64,000 nucleotides of DNA from Ignelater luminosus (Eukaryota > Arthropoda > Insecta > Coleoptera > Elateridae), in assembly GCA_011009095.1 (NCBI GenBank), contig VTPC01003925.1, positions 1 to 64,000 of the forward strand. Reading direction: 5' to 3'. Shown piece after piece: positions 33,797 to 46,149 of this stretch (the first letter of the stretch is position 1; each line of letters starts with the position of its first letter). The notes under the pieces were generated by a model. That model made no database searches. It worked only from the letters and a program-made list of their open reading frames with translations, and was not told where the DNA came from. A program made the translations under genes and the position numbers.

Positions 33797-35809
33797 AAGA
33801 AAATAACAAAGATATATTTACTTTGTAAACTTGTTTATTGTGTCTATAGATTATACCTACTTAATACAGTACAATTTAATAAAGAAAATTTATTATGAAA
33901 ATCCAATCTGGTCTTGATACTTACATTATGAATAATTTGAATAACGTTAGGAAATTAAAAATATTTTTCCAACTGCCTGCCACCTTTTGTTTGTGAGAAT
34001 TCTTAAATTCCTATAATTTTGGTTCAGTAGAAGTCTGAGAATAGCTATTTGTGTATCTAGAGTACAAAAATGCATTTTATATTCTCAAAATACAGACATG
34101 ATTTCTCAATTAACCTTTTGATTAAACGTTTTATTTGTGTTTGCTTTTCCCATGCGCAATAAGACTTGAATAAGTTGCTTCCAAACTATTTCTCTATGTA
34201 CTTGAAGCCTAGTACAATCCTAGAATGTCTGGGAATTTCTGACCTTTATAGCAAAACTTACATTGGGAGTGTAAATAAAATAACTGAAATTAAATTATTG
34301 GCTTTCCATTTATTTTTGTGTATAGTGACATTTCACAAAGGTTAGAAAAAATAAATCAAGTTAAGCCTAAATGCCATTCTTTTATGTAGTACAATGTTTA
34401 AGAAACATTCAGTTTAAAACAGTATCTTAAAATAAGCTACAAAAAAAATAAAAGAATTAAATTTAATACTTTATACATAATAAGTGTCACATTGTTTTTG
34501 ATTCCGGTTATAATGTGATACATTTTAATGTTATAATCATAACTTGGCAAACAAAATTCAGTAACCTTAAGGATCTATTATGTTCGTAGGTTGATGGCAA
34601 GAGAAAAGCATTGTTTCACAATAATCTAAAATTATCACTTTGCCCTGGCTTCCGTAGATACCGGCAAAATTTTCGAATCATCTCATCTTGTGACCTTGTA
34701 CATTTACTTATATATTTTTACAGACAGACACACGTGTATTGAACGTGTTGTATTTTTTAATTTTATATGTTTTTTACTTGGATATATTTTTCAGTTCAGT
34801 AATTACATAATCAGATTTATTTCTTTTTCTATAATAATGTTTACGTACGAATCCTTTTGAAACACTTACTTAATTTTAAAAGGTGCTGTGTTTATTAATT
34901 TGTAATGTAACAAACAGAAACTGCAAGATGAGTAGCCAGGTTGGTATTTTAATTTTTTTCTTCCTTTATGCTTGTAAATGAAATCAATTTTAAAAGCTTT
35001 TAGCAATATTTAAATGATCAAAGGAATAATTAAATTAGTCAGTCACTTTGTATGCAATAACACTATTATAACTACAATATTTTTAGATTTGTATTTTATT
35101 TATTCCTCTCGGTAAATTGTGTGTGAAACATAATTCGTTAGTGTGTTTTTAAAGATCAGTAAAATGAATAGAAATATAAATTACATATAAATAAAGAAAA
35201 TAATATTTCAAAGTGCAGTTACAATTTATAGGTTTTCTTTTCACATTATTTTTTCTAGTATCCAATAATAAAATAAATCTAAAAATAACTTCAAGTTCAT
35301 AAAAAATTTCTTATGAAACTAATATGATGACAAGTCCATGCATATTTAATATTCAATTAATCATACATACTTTTGAAGCAAAAATAAAATTATTGCTGAG
35401 AACATTTTTTAAAAATTGTGACTTTTTAAAATTAAAATAAATCGTGTTAATGTTAGAAAATGACTGATTGTTCCTTTTTTTCGTGGGCGTATGATTTTCT
35501 TAAAATAATTTTTAAATATATGAGAAGTGGGGGGTCAAGTTATTTTTGTCTTTTACATAGAATGACAGCCGACAGCTGAGAACTGGCATTTGTATATCAT
35601 AAAGATGTTTGTGGCTAGCTTTTGATGATACACATATTGTGTCGTATATTTTTTATATGCTACCTATAAACTGGATTTTACTTACTAAAAGAACACTTCA
35701 TTTGAATTTTATTTTGTTTATTCTTTGTTTTTAATAAAATATGCACATTTTACTTAATAAAATTATTACAGTTACTTATACTAGAACTTACTTTTACCTT
35801 AATAATATG
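33797..35809. other. Intergenic region between TRAPPC11 and PNLDC1 (tail to tail)
   Basis: Holds the 3' ends of two convergent genes. No further gene or clear mobile element was recognised in these 2 kb of A+T-rich DNA. Confidence 0.6.
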
Positions 35810-38800
35810 CTATTTTATTTTTGAGTATCCGTACCATGCCAAAACGATACCAGATATAAGAAAACTACTCCTGAAATAATAAAAAAGAGAAATAAACATT
35901 GAGTTCTTATAATTATTCAGTTGATTTTATCTAATATTATATTTATTCATATAATAAATAAAAAATTTCTTTGAATCATAGAATAATTAATAAATAATAA
36001 TAATAATAATTTTGCTATGGAAACTAGACCTTTACTGAATCATTCTGGAAAATACTTTCCTGACTGTCAAGAAAAATTCAAGAAACCAATTGTTTGTCAA
36101 ACTACAGTTTGTCACCTTGAATATATGTGGACACAGACAACATGATACTTAACAAAGAATTCCAACAATTTTTAATTATTTGTGATTTCTAAATTAAAAA
36201 ATTGGTGTTAGAACAAATGTTGTACATAACATGTCAAGGAAGTGTCTTTACTGAATGAATAAGCAGACAGTTATTTCTTTACTTATCTGAGGACTAATTC
36301 AGAAGAAAAAAAAGAGTTTTTTGCTTTGTATATTTCTTGAAGAGTTTCTGTCCTGCCCTTAACTGCTAAGGTCTGAACACCTTTGCTTGATTTTTGTTGT
36401 ATTGATGCTTGCTCTTGATATAAGATCATAACTGCTGACATTCTCTTTTAAAAGTCATAAATATAATTTTCTAAATAAGTACAAAGTAAATCTAAACTGA
36501 TGTGTCTTTCCAATCAAAACTCACAGCAATTGCTTCTGAAAAATAGTGACTTAAATTAAAAGATGTAAAACAATTAATACTAGATAAGGCTGGCCATGGA
36601 AAAATAAATGCATGTCTTAGCTATAGACAAAAGAATTATAATTATTTGTTATAGACGATACTCTTAAGAGCCATGAAACAGATACGAGTCACCATGCACC
36701 TGTCAGTAAATTTGGATTGTTTTCCATATTTCTTAATTATTAATTTACTTGTAATATTTTGAATTCTTTGGCATATAAATTTTGAAAAAATAATTGATTA
36801 ATGAATTTAATTGTTCCTGAATCGAGTTTACTATAGATATAATAAAGGACAAAAAACTTAAGCACACGAAAAAATGCATTCTTTAAAAACGTTTTTGCTT
36901 TTCACAAAATCTCATTAATGTTAATAAAATTCTGATATTAATTGCTAATAACAATAAAGAACATTCGAAAAGTTGGAAGTTGCGAAAAGAAAAAAAAATC
37001 TAAACTAGATCCAGAGACGGACTGTATGCTAAACAATTAAAATTATGTGACATTTTATTTCTTACTGTTATACAATAGTTATTTGTACAAGTAAATACAC
37101 TTTCTTTGCATGTTGTACACATTATTTTGTCCAGACATTTTAAAAGTGAATGAAATTAATTTTGTTTAAAAAAAAATTAACAAATCGATTTCATATTTCA
37201 TAAACAATAAAACAAATAATCTTAACAAACAACAATTGTCATTAGACTACCCAATTTAAAATAAAAAATTATTGCAGCGCCACCATATGTCATAGTCTGA
37301 AACTAAATCATTACAGAACCTGAGACGACAAGATCAACGTCTAAAAACAATAATTATAATTCTTTTGCTTATAGTCTTAAAATGACATGAGACCTGTTAA
37401 TTTGTGTTTACAAGAAAATATCACTTAACAGTTTCCACAGCTTGTTTATTTAATTAATAACAGCTAATATTACGTACTGCATAGCAGAGCTGGGTAGTAA
37501 TTAATTACTTTATAATTCAAATTACTAATTTAACTACTATTCCACAAAAAGTAATTAAATTACTGAAAAAGTAATCAAATTAATTGAAAATTTGAATCAA
37601 TCAAAATTTTTAAGAAAATACAAAATAGCTAGTTCTAACAGGTATATCACATATGCACATCATTCCTTTTTAATCTTGGAAAAGGGTGAGTCCGGGGTGT
37701 GTTGTTTTGTGTATATTATATAGTATACCCCTCTGTCTGTGTTGTCTTGTCAATAAAGTTTAAATATCTCTGCAAGTACAAGGTAAACTTTTTTACTTAG
37801 TTTTTGACTAATATTGTATTGTTTTAAAGCCACCTGAAACTGATTGTCTTGCTTTTTTAGCATTTGAGAAGTTTTAGTTTGTTATCTATGTAACAGAACT
37901 TTGAAGCTTGCGTGACTTTATTTGACATTGACATGCTGAAAAATGTTTAGAACTTCTGCTGTAATACTGAATATAAGTTCATACAATTATGTGATTCCCC
38001 CATTCACCAATTTAGATTAATGGCTACTATATGTAATTTAAGAATAATTAGATAGTAATTTAATTATTTTTACGAAAAATAATTGTAAATAGTAATTAAA
38101 TACTTTTAAAAAAGTAATTTACCCAGCTTTGCTGCATAGTTAAAATTTAACAAAATTCTTATGCATAATCAAGACTGCAATTTCATAACAAAAAATGTCA
38201 GACTGCAAAGGAAAACAAGAAACTGCCTCTAGTAACTTCATTTGGTTTCCATTACGTGTTACCATATGCAGTTGAGACAATTCCAGAGGAAACGTACTAC
38301 ATAATACTTAAGGATGTGCGGACAAACTGCACAAACTTTGTGGGTGTGTAATGTGCTTATAAACATCTAGAATGTTGTAAAACTTTATTTTTTTATTATT
38401 TAAAAGAATGTTATCGTAAAAATCACTTTTATGGACTAGATGTTCCAAGAAAACCTAATTGATGACATTTGAGATGATGCAGAAAGGGATGTGAAAATAA
38501 ACAGAAAGAAATATTCTTAAAACCCAGCAATGGTGATACCACAAAAGCATTTGATAAAATGATTTATGGAAAACTTGGTCAAATGTTATGAAAACTTAAA
38601 TGGAAATATATCAAAATATACCTATTGAGCAATTCTACAGAAGGTGTATCGTAGTGTATGGACAGCATCATCAATGAATATTTAATTGAAAGCAAGAAGC
38701 CTAAAAATCCCAATAAGGTCTGGAATCAGCATTTGATATAATGTACAAAACCAAAAATCCATTCAGTCATAAAGGTAGTGATTCGATAACATAAAAATTC

Positions 38801-41800
38801 TTTAATTGTTAATGAATTGTAGTTTATCTTGGTTGAATAATAACGAAGTTATTCAAGGTAGAGAAGCACTCTTGAAATACCGATCTCAAATATCTCGTCG
38901 ATCGAATTGGACCATCCTGATCATTTTAGTGGGAGTTACATTTGCCACCACCTCAAAAGATTTTTTGGTTAAGTTTGGGATTCCTTTCTTTTAGGTCAGA
39001 CTTTCTTTTCTATTGCGCAATGATGTTTATAGAATTGCGTGCGTTGATTTGCAAAAACCCAGCTCCAGTAGACTGGTATCTTTATAATTTCTGAGGTAGT
39101 CATCTAAGGTTTTGTTGCATCTTCTAGTGGCCTAACCATAGGAAATGGGAAATTGGTTTTAACAGCGTCAAAATGCAGATAAAGAAACCCAGTCAGGGTA
39201 TCAAAGATGTTTCGATGTCTTTTAAAAACCTCCCACCAAAATGGATGAAACAATCCAGGAAAGTTTGCAATCACAGCACCCAGGTCCTGAACAAGCACCA
39301 CTCTCAAGGTCGCAGTAGGTTTCAGCTGCGCTCGCTTCGTGTGCTAGTGACGGTCAAAGGCAAAAGTGCCAGAACTGAAACTTTGACTCCCCTTCCTAGT
39401 TTTCTACAGCATACACGAAAAGACCCATGCAAAAGCTTACAATAAGCAACAATAGATCAAGTTTGAAGGCAAGCAATGCTAATATTATTACTTAATAATA
39501 GGGAGGAATTGTGTAATTAAACTGAATATGGTACTTCAAATTGCAAATTTAATTTTTATATTTATATTCAGATTATAGGCATTATCTTGCTCTTGTGCCA
39601 AACATATACTATTCAAGGTACAGAAACCAACAAAACTGTTGATAATACAAACTGCTTTTAAGCCAGTATACTGAAAGGATAGATACAAGATACAAAAATT
39701 GGCTAAATCGGAAAACAATTGCTTACTTTTGAGTTAATGGTTCTTTTCCTTTTTCAAAAAATCCATGACTTACTAGATATTCATTAAACACAAAAAACAA
39801 ACGGTTTTTTAAAGAGTAATATCTCTGCAACAAATGAGAATAGAAAAAAAAACAAAGAAATGTTTTTGGTTAGTTTAGAACATGAAAAAATGTTTTTGCA
39901 ATTGTGTTTTGCTTTTCTAAAATAAGTAATTTGTGCGGCCTCTTGAAAATGAAACTAAAAGCAAAATAACACCAAAACAAATTTTTTGTTTTAAAGTATT
40001 TACTCTGCATATTTTTATTAATAGATCTGTATGTTCTGATCTCAAACAATATTTGGTTTTTCTTTGTATTTTAGAGCATATTCTAGCTGCTCGGAGTTCT
40101 GAGAATGAGTAGATATGAGCAGTGACATTATTTATAGGTAAATTATCTTCAACATACTCTTTTTCTGCTAATAACATAAATGATGGTTTACAATTTGACA
40201 TTAACCATTTTGAGGTTAAGTTTATTAGGTTAGAAATGATATTCTTTTGCTGTATGTTTGTCACTTTGTTTGTTTATTCATTTGTTCACAAAGAAATGGC
40301 CGAAACAAACTCAAGAACAGATTCGGTTGAATTTATATAATTGTATTCATTCAACTTTCACTGTTCTTGCATACGTGATCCAAAGGTTGATCCGAGTGAA
40401 ACTGCATTGCTCTCAAATTGCTTTGATAACATTACTAATTGATTATTCAAGCAAACAAACATACAAACATAATTTTAAAGTCATAGAAAAATTATACTTT
40501 TGCACATAATGTTATGTCATCATATAGGGGCCAAATTGAGCCAGTCCGACCCTGTCACTGATATAGGGGTGTAGTTATTCTTTTGTTTTTAAAAGTTATA
40601 CAATAAGAACGATATTTCAGATAATAATCAAAGTATGTTGTGGTAATTTTGCCGCTAAGTATTGATCTTTTATTAACTAAAGGAATTTTGGTTAGAAAAC
40701 ATCTAAGACAATAAAGGAATGATGCTTTAGAGAATTTAATTCAACAACAATAAATATTTAATGTCTTATCTACGTAATTATTTAAGAAATTGTTTAATTT
40801 CTTTATGCATGCATGAATTTATTCAGGGTTTACTAGTAGAAAGAAATACAAACGTTTTTGTCGTTTCTTTCTACTCTCATTTGTTACAGAGATTAAAAAT
40901 TTACGAACTTTCATTTTTAGTAAGTACCTGGCAAGCTGTGAATTTTTTTTGAAAAAATAGAAATTTTAAATCTTTCTAATTTAACCTACTTCCTTTCAGT
41001 ACAATGATTAAAACAAAACAAATTGAACATAAATCCAAATATATAAAAAGATATACAGGGTGTTCAACTTCCAAACCAAAACTATATATTTTTATATTTT
41101 TATTTTCGTTAGTCTTTTCCTATTTGCATACATTTTTTTTTTATTTGTAATCTAAAAATTTTTTGGCGCAGGCACAGAATTTATATAACTTTAATATGGT
41201 GGTGATAATTTGTAAATACAACTTTAGTGCTTTTTATTTATTTCTTTTTCTGAAAAGAAAAACAAACTAAAAAAATTAAAACTGAGGGTTAACAAGTATT
41301 TTCATTACTAAAAGAAAGTAGACAAAATCTAATGCATCCAAAAATTAAATTATTATTACTATTTTTAATTATTTGCATTTAAAACTTTCAATTTAATTTA
41401 AAGACTTATTAACTATTGACAAAGTGGTGCTTTTAATATCTTAATTGTAAAACATAAAACTCACTCACCATAAAACAGCTCCTGCTACTGGCGAGTGTTT
41501 CAGAGGATTATATTGCTGTATTTTAAAATCAGAATGGGAATTAAACTGTCGCAGAATTCTTCTTGCACTATAGAAATAAAGAACGAGAATGAATATATAT
41601 ATATTTTTAAAAGGTTCTATAAAATAAAAAAAAAGATAAAATGAAAAATAAATTACACATAAATGTCGTTAATAATGTATTAATATGAATACCAAATGCA
41701 TTATGTTCGTACTATTATTAGGCAGCAAAACACACATAAAGTCTTGTTTTTGCCAACTTGGCATGTTATTAATAAGTAGCAGGTGCTTAAATAGTTGGTT

Positions 41801-43704
41801 GCTTAAGGATATTTAATTAAGAAAGACTTTGGAGTTGTCCGGGTACTTTTAGTATAACAGATCAAGGGCTCTTTTAAAATAATTAGCCTCACTGCACAAG
41901 TTCGTTCAGCAGGCTAAGGTTAGCAGAATTCTATTTTTAAGAACTTCACAGTTATTATTATAACACTAGCAAAAAAATTTATATTTACCTGCCAAAATTA
42001 TCTACAGCTATTATTGCACTACGTCCCTTAAATGAATGTGGTTTTACTTCTACATATCCATACATACCCAATAATGATGTCACCTACAAACGCCATTTAA
42101 AATAGAATATTAGTATTAACAAATTGGTATATTCTAAAAACTTAAAGAAAAAATCGGTGTAACCTACTTGATTAACATTTATTGGTTTATTTTTAGTTTC
42201 AATAATTAACCATGGAGGTCGTCTTGAAACAGGATCATCACCATCTAATCGCTGCAAAGTTAAAATTACTTCACAAACAAAATTATAATTTTGTAGAATT
42301 ATAAATTATACAACTTACAATATGTGAAACATCTCCTCGGATAATATTAACATTATTTCTATGCTTTTCAACTGCTTGTAATAACTCACTACTCATAAAT
42401 TTTTTCCCTTTCACTTTATTATAACGTTCTGATGCATAAATGTGAGCCATTCGAATAAATATATAACCAGTACAGTATGCATCCCATCCAGCATAATGAA
42501 ACATTTGTTGAGTGTCACTTACATGTTCAATTAAAGGTGAATTTTTCGCTAAATGTCTGCCATAGCCATCTTTAAAATACTCATACAAAGTTGACAAGAT
42601 ATTTTGATGCAGTCGTTTATTTTCAGGAATTAAATTATTGATATCAAAACTAATGCATTTTGTATCATAAATGTTAGGAAATAGTGAATGCACTAGCTTT
42701 TTAAAAGCTGCATAAGACTTTGGTAATGGTCTTTCAAAGCTATGTGTGATAACCATTAAATCCAATAACAAATTGTGACCAATTATAGGTTTTTGCAGCG
42801 TTGTTAATAATCGAAAAATTTCAGAAAAGCCTAACAAATCAGCTATTAATGTTTGATCAAGACTGAACTTTTTTGATAAAATTTCAAATTGTTCAGTAGT
42901 AACTTTTTGAACTTTAAATCCTTGTTCATCTTCGTATGTCCATAATAACTTTTTAAATTTATATCGTAATTCTTTATGTAAAAAATACTTTATTTCTAAA
43001 TTAAATTGAACCTTTTCTACAGATTCTAATATTAATAAATCATCTACATTAGCATCAGCAAACCATTCATTAATAATTCTTATATTTTCTTCTAATAAAT
43101 TCTCAGTCTCACTTCGCATACTACTTTCTGTTACTGTAAAATCTCCATTTCTTTTTATTATTTCCTCTTCTTGTGTACGATTCAAATATGAAATTCCTTC
43201 ATTAATAAGCTGCAATTTTAAAATTTCTTGTCTATTTAAGTTGTTTCTATTCTGAACTATAAATATCTACCTTATTAAAATTAAAATTGTAAGCATTTAA
43301 AAATTGTAATGATGACGACTGGCATAAAAATTTAACATCAATATATGTAAAACTTCTGGGAAAGATGTAAAATGTATAAACATGAGCTTTATATGAATTA
43401 TTATCTGGGTCAAATATAAATGCACTTAAACCAATTTGTAGTGGAATCATTTGTTCTACTGTTGCTCTTAATTTGGCATATCTTTCATTTCCAGAATCAA
43501 ATAAACTAAAAATATACATCTATCTAGAGTAGCCGTTTAAAATAAATTTTGAGGTTATCTCACATCTACTTACCTATTTTCAAATTTTCTAGATGCAGTT
43601 AAACAGCTAAATTCTGTATCTAAAGAGATAAATTTTGCAGCTTTTAATACTTCCTTCAACTGCGGTAGGATTAATTTAAAATTTTTTGTTGTAACCTCGC
43701 ACAT
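35810..43704 (-). CDS. PNLDC1: PARN-like 3'-5' exoribonuclease PNLDC1 / Trimmer (piRNA 3'-end trimming)
   Basis: Seven coding exons: 43704-43574, 43505-43271, 43209-42319, 42251-42168, 42083-41989, 41567-41469, 35870-35810; 1596 nt, 531 aa, about the length of human PNLDC1. DEDDh catalytic residues are all visible: D29 and E31 in SLDTEFS, D272 in IGHNLLLDLM, H360 and D365 in FHYAGWDAYCTG; DTK at 304-306 is also conserved. The C-terminus, SSFLISGIVLAWYGYSKIK, forms a single membrane segment (about 508-526), the mitochondrial outer-membrane tail anchor of Trimmer, which PARN lacks. The ISLFD, LQFLNAYNFNFNK and RRPPWLI segments also favour PNLDC1 over PARN. In silkworm and mouse this enzyme trims pre-piRNAs bound to PIWI proteins, with a Tudor partner. 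The anchor lies on its own 61-nt exon, 5.6 kb from the previous one across a transposon-rich intron, but phase (2) and residue pattern fit exactly. Confidence 0.93.
36624..37371. mobile_element. Inverted-repeat element, about 748 bp
   Basis: Ends TAGACAAAAGAATTATAATT and the reverse complement of TAAGCAAAAGAATTATAATT; similarity extends inward past 30 bp and includes TAGACG. TA flanks both ends; a GTCTTA hexamer also occurs just outside each end. No transposase was recognised. A 35-bp sequence at 49215-49249 has the same type of ends. Confidence 0.65.
37485..38131. mobile_element. Non-autonomous hAT element with perfect 8-bp target duplication
   Basis: Begins CAGAGCTGGGTA and ends TACCCAGCTTTG after a spacer, that is, short hAT-type terminal inverted repeats. 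The flanking 8-mers are identical: CTGCATAG at 37477-37484 and 38132-38139. The interior is rich in AGTAATTAAAT-like repeats near both ends. No transposase frame. The intact target duplication suggests a fairly recent insertion into PNLDC1 intron 6. Confidence 0.9.
38535..38735 (+). mobile_element. Decayed non-LTR reverse transcriptase fragment
   Basis: With stops ignored, one frame reads GDTTKAFDKMIYGKL and continues through an aliphatic helix; this matches the D-x-x-K-A-F-D motif A region of LINE reverse transcriptases. At least two in-frame stops make it non-functional. It may or may not be the same family as the fragment at 150-490. Confidence 0.5.
39917..40264 (-). other. Unidentified 115-codon open frame in PNLDC1 intron 6
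   Basis: An open frame of 115 codons is long for DNA this A+T-rich. The predicted residues look protein-like in composition (for example a segment MLLAEKEYVEDNLPINNVTA) but match no family that I know. It has no ATG at its start, so if real it would be an exon or a transposon-derived remnant. It overlaps the shared dispersed repeat at its 5' end, which favours the transposon reading. Confidence 0.3.
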
Positions 43705-43983
43705 TTCGAAACTTTTAAAACTTCTAGGTTAGGAATTTTCCAATTTGGAAATTCACCGACATGCGTGGATTGTATCAAAATAGAACGACAAACCGAAGGA
43801 TATTTAAAATTTAAAATAAATAATTTTTGTCTAAAAATTGTGTTTCTTATTCGTGAATGAAAGTAAATTTAAAATCACTAAACTGCATTTTTTTTGGTGA
43901 GGGATGTATATTCATATAAAAAGAATAAAAATATGAAAATATAAATTTGTGATGAGCTGATGAACAAAAAAACGTAAAAACTT
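43705..43983. promoter_or_regulatory. Region between PNLDC1 start codon and tRNA-Ala
   Basis: 279 bp upstream of the PNLDC1 start codon; the promoter and leader of PNLDC1 should begin here and may extend past the tRNA gene. No specific element was identified. Confidence 0.4.
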
Positions 43984-44055
43984 TGGAGATGCCGGGGATC
44001 GAACCCGGGGCCTTTCACATGCAAAGCGAACGCTCTACCACTGAGCTACATCCCC
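43984..44055 (-). tRNA. tRNA-Ala (anticodon TGC)
   Basis: 72 nt on the minus strand fold into a standard cloverleaf: acceptor GGGGATG with CATCTCC plus discriminator A, D arm GCTCAGTGGTAGAGC, anticodon loop TTTGCAT carrying TGC, and T arm GGGTTCGATCCC. Internal A and B boxes are intact, there is no intron and the CCA end is not encoded, as expected for a eukaryotic gene. A run of four T after the gene on its own strand is not obvious; the nearest T-rich signal downstream is short. Confidence 0.97.
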
Positions 44056-45600
44056 TTTTCTTAAGGTGCTCATAAATAACAAATCTGTTTGTACTATCTT
44101 GAATCTTAAATCAATCTTTGAAGATGCGTTGAGATACTAATTATAAATTTAAAAATTACTACGTATTACTGTATTACATTTAGTTTATATAACATTTTGG
44201 CAAAAAAATGTCTGCGCTTTTTATAAATTAATCTATAAATCCTTTAGACGCTGCCAAAAATTAACAACACGATTTAACAATGCTTATAATGTGAGGCCAA
44301 ATTTTTGAACTACAATGATAATAAATATTTAGACTTTGACAAGTTTAATTTTAAATATACAGTGTAGTCTTTTATCTTTGTGTAGTAGTTATAAAATATT
44401 AAAGCAGCTCCCATGGTCCTTGAGCGGTGCCTATACTGCTAGAACTTACCATTAGTATATGTATAAGTACATAATTTAAAAACAAGAATAAAATGTCACA
44501 TAGTATACTTTCTTCAGTCACAAACAAATGTGCACCTATTTTTTATTTTTAATTTCAAAATCTCTTTTTAATAATAATTTAATATTTCATTTAGGTATTT
44601 ATTTAGAATGTAATCCCAGATCAAACAAAATTTATATGTAAAATTTCATAATTAAGAGGATCAAAAAGAATCTTCTTTTAAACAGTTCAAAAATAATACT
44701 GTTAACATTAAGTACTGATGTTATATATCGTTGATTTTTTGGATGAATATACACGTATTGAGAATAGTGATCATGTTTTAACTTATTTTTATAATAGTAA
44801 ATCAAATTATGTTTGATTTAGTATTTATATGTACAGTATACATAGTGTTATGTTAAACATTTTATTAATAACCCCAGAAAACTTATGCAAAGTTATTTAA
44901 TGTTGAAAGAGATACTTGTCATTAAATGAATTTGAACTATAATACATCTGCATTTTTGAGCCCTGGCACTTATATTCTTTGGTAGACCTCCTTTTCATTT
45001 GGTCTAGAAATTTATAATTTAGCCTGTATTATAGGAAAACTAGTGACTGAAAATAGATACCGTATGGTATCAAACAAAATCTGGCAGTGTGTGTTCTCTT
45101 AAATCACAATATCAGATACAGGATGTATCATATAAAACAAATCGAGAGAAAATAACGATTTGCATTTGATCACCCTCTATAGTGGACCCATTTATTTTGC
45201 TGTTGGATCTAGGATATAGCAAGGTATAAGGCTGGCTGTATAGAACATGTCGTGATAATTTTGACAGACTTTTTAAGTATAGTAACGGTAGTAATACACA
45301 CCCAACTTGAAAAGGCCATCCCTTTCAAGTTTAACTAGAAATTTAACGTTAACTCTTTGTTCCAGTAGGATGTCTCTTTCTATTTCTATTTCTTTACATT
45401 TGAAGTACCCACAGTAAATACTTTGTACGATATGATAAACAATAGTGAGTCTGATGCCACTTATTGCAATACACAAAGAAAAAAATATGTTGCTGCTTAT
45501 AACTGTTCGTATGCCCATCCAGGCTTACCAACAATGGAAAAAGATCTTCCCCAGATCCATTGTCCAAATTCCATAGTAGCATTCTTAATAAAACATATTT
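44056..45600. other. Gene-free A+T-rich DNA
   Basis: No gene was recognised. Short open frames on the minus strand at 45273-45618 do not look conserved. Confidence 0.5.
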
Positions 45601-45604
45601 AAAC

Positions 45605-45860
45605 GGGCTAGTAATCAAATTACCGATTATTATCCCTGGTTCGAACCTCGGTGAGGTCGAAAATTTACGAAAAAAAGTAAATTAGAAGTGCAAAATAATA
45701 AACCAAACCACCCTTCTCAGGGAGAACGCCTGAGGACGAAAGCAGAGTCAGCTTCCGAAACGTGGCGACAAAATATCGCAATAGAGTGTTGCAATAACCC
45801 AATTAACACCTCAAATATGATACAGTGCTTGAGTTTTGCAACCCCAAGCAGCAAACTTTA
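45605..45860 (+). mobile_element. Candidate SINE-like element with tRNA B-box and hammerhead-like motif
   Basis: A B-box-like GGTTCGAACCTC (about 45639-45650) is followed some 80 bp later by a sequence with CTGAGGA, a stem of GAAAGC against GCTTCC with one mismatch and a 7-base loop, GAAAC, and a CG-TGG-CG mini-stem (about 45729-45770). This order matches the core of a hammerhead ribozyme as carried by Penelope-like elements and retrozymes, but base 16.1 is A where U is expected and one C is unpaired. The element boundaries are not defined. Confidence 0.4.
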
Positions 45861-46149
45861 TCTTGAACAGCCTAAAAGCTTTTGAAAGACGGGTATATTG
45901 TGGATTTTTTATTCTAAGCATGTTTAAGAGTTAGTATTGTAGTAAGTCATTTTAGCACCATAGATTTGGACGTAAACGAGGTCTAATAACCAGAAAGTTT
46001 CTTTTTTACTAAATTGATTGAATATAAGTCTACAATGAACACGACACTTATAAGGAAAATATTTTACTTATTTTCCGAATTATCAATGTTTCCTTTTAGT
46101 ACTCATGGTTGACCACCGCAGCTAGTAATGTACGTCTCATATATACAAG

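Larger units (their letters stand above)
35871..41468. other. Intron 6 of PNLDC1, 5.6 kb, transposon-rich
   Basis: Contains a 748-bp inverted-repeat element (36624-37371), a 647-bp hAT element (37485-38131), a decayed reverse transcriptase fragment (about 38535-38735), an unexplained 115-codon minus-strand open frame (39917-40264), and one copy of a repeat shared with TRAPPC11 intron 12 (about 40265-40395). A tract at 39070-39450 is richer in G+C than its surroundings, with overlapping open frames on both strands; I could not identify it. Confidence 0.7.

Noticed and set aside
34920-34945. ATGAGTAGCCAG followed by GTTGGT as a possible tiny first exon
   Set aside because: Weak donor and no downstream plus-strand exons that continue a protein.
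41050-41075. ACAGGGTGTTC, like a transposon end
   Set aside because: Only one end was found; no inverted partner within several kilobases.
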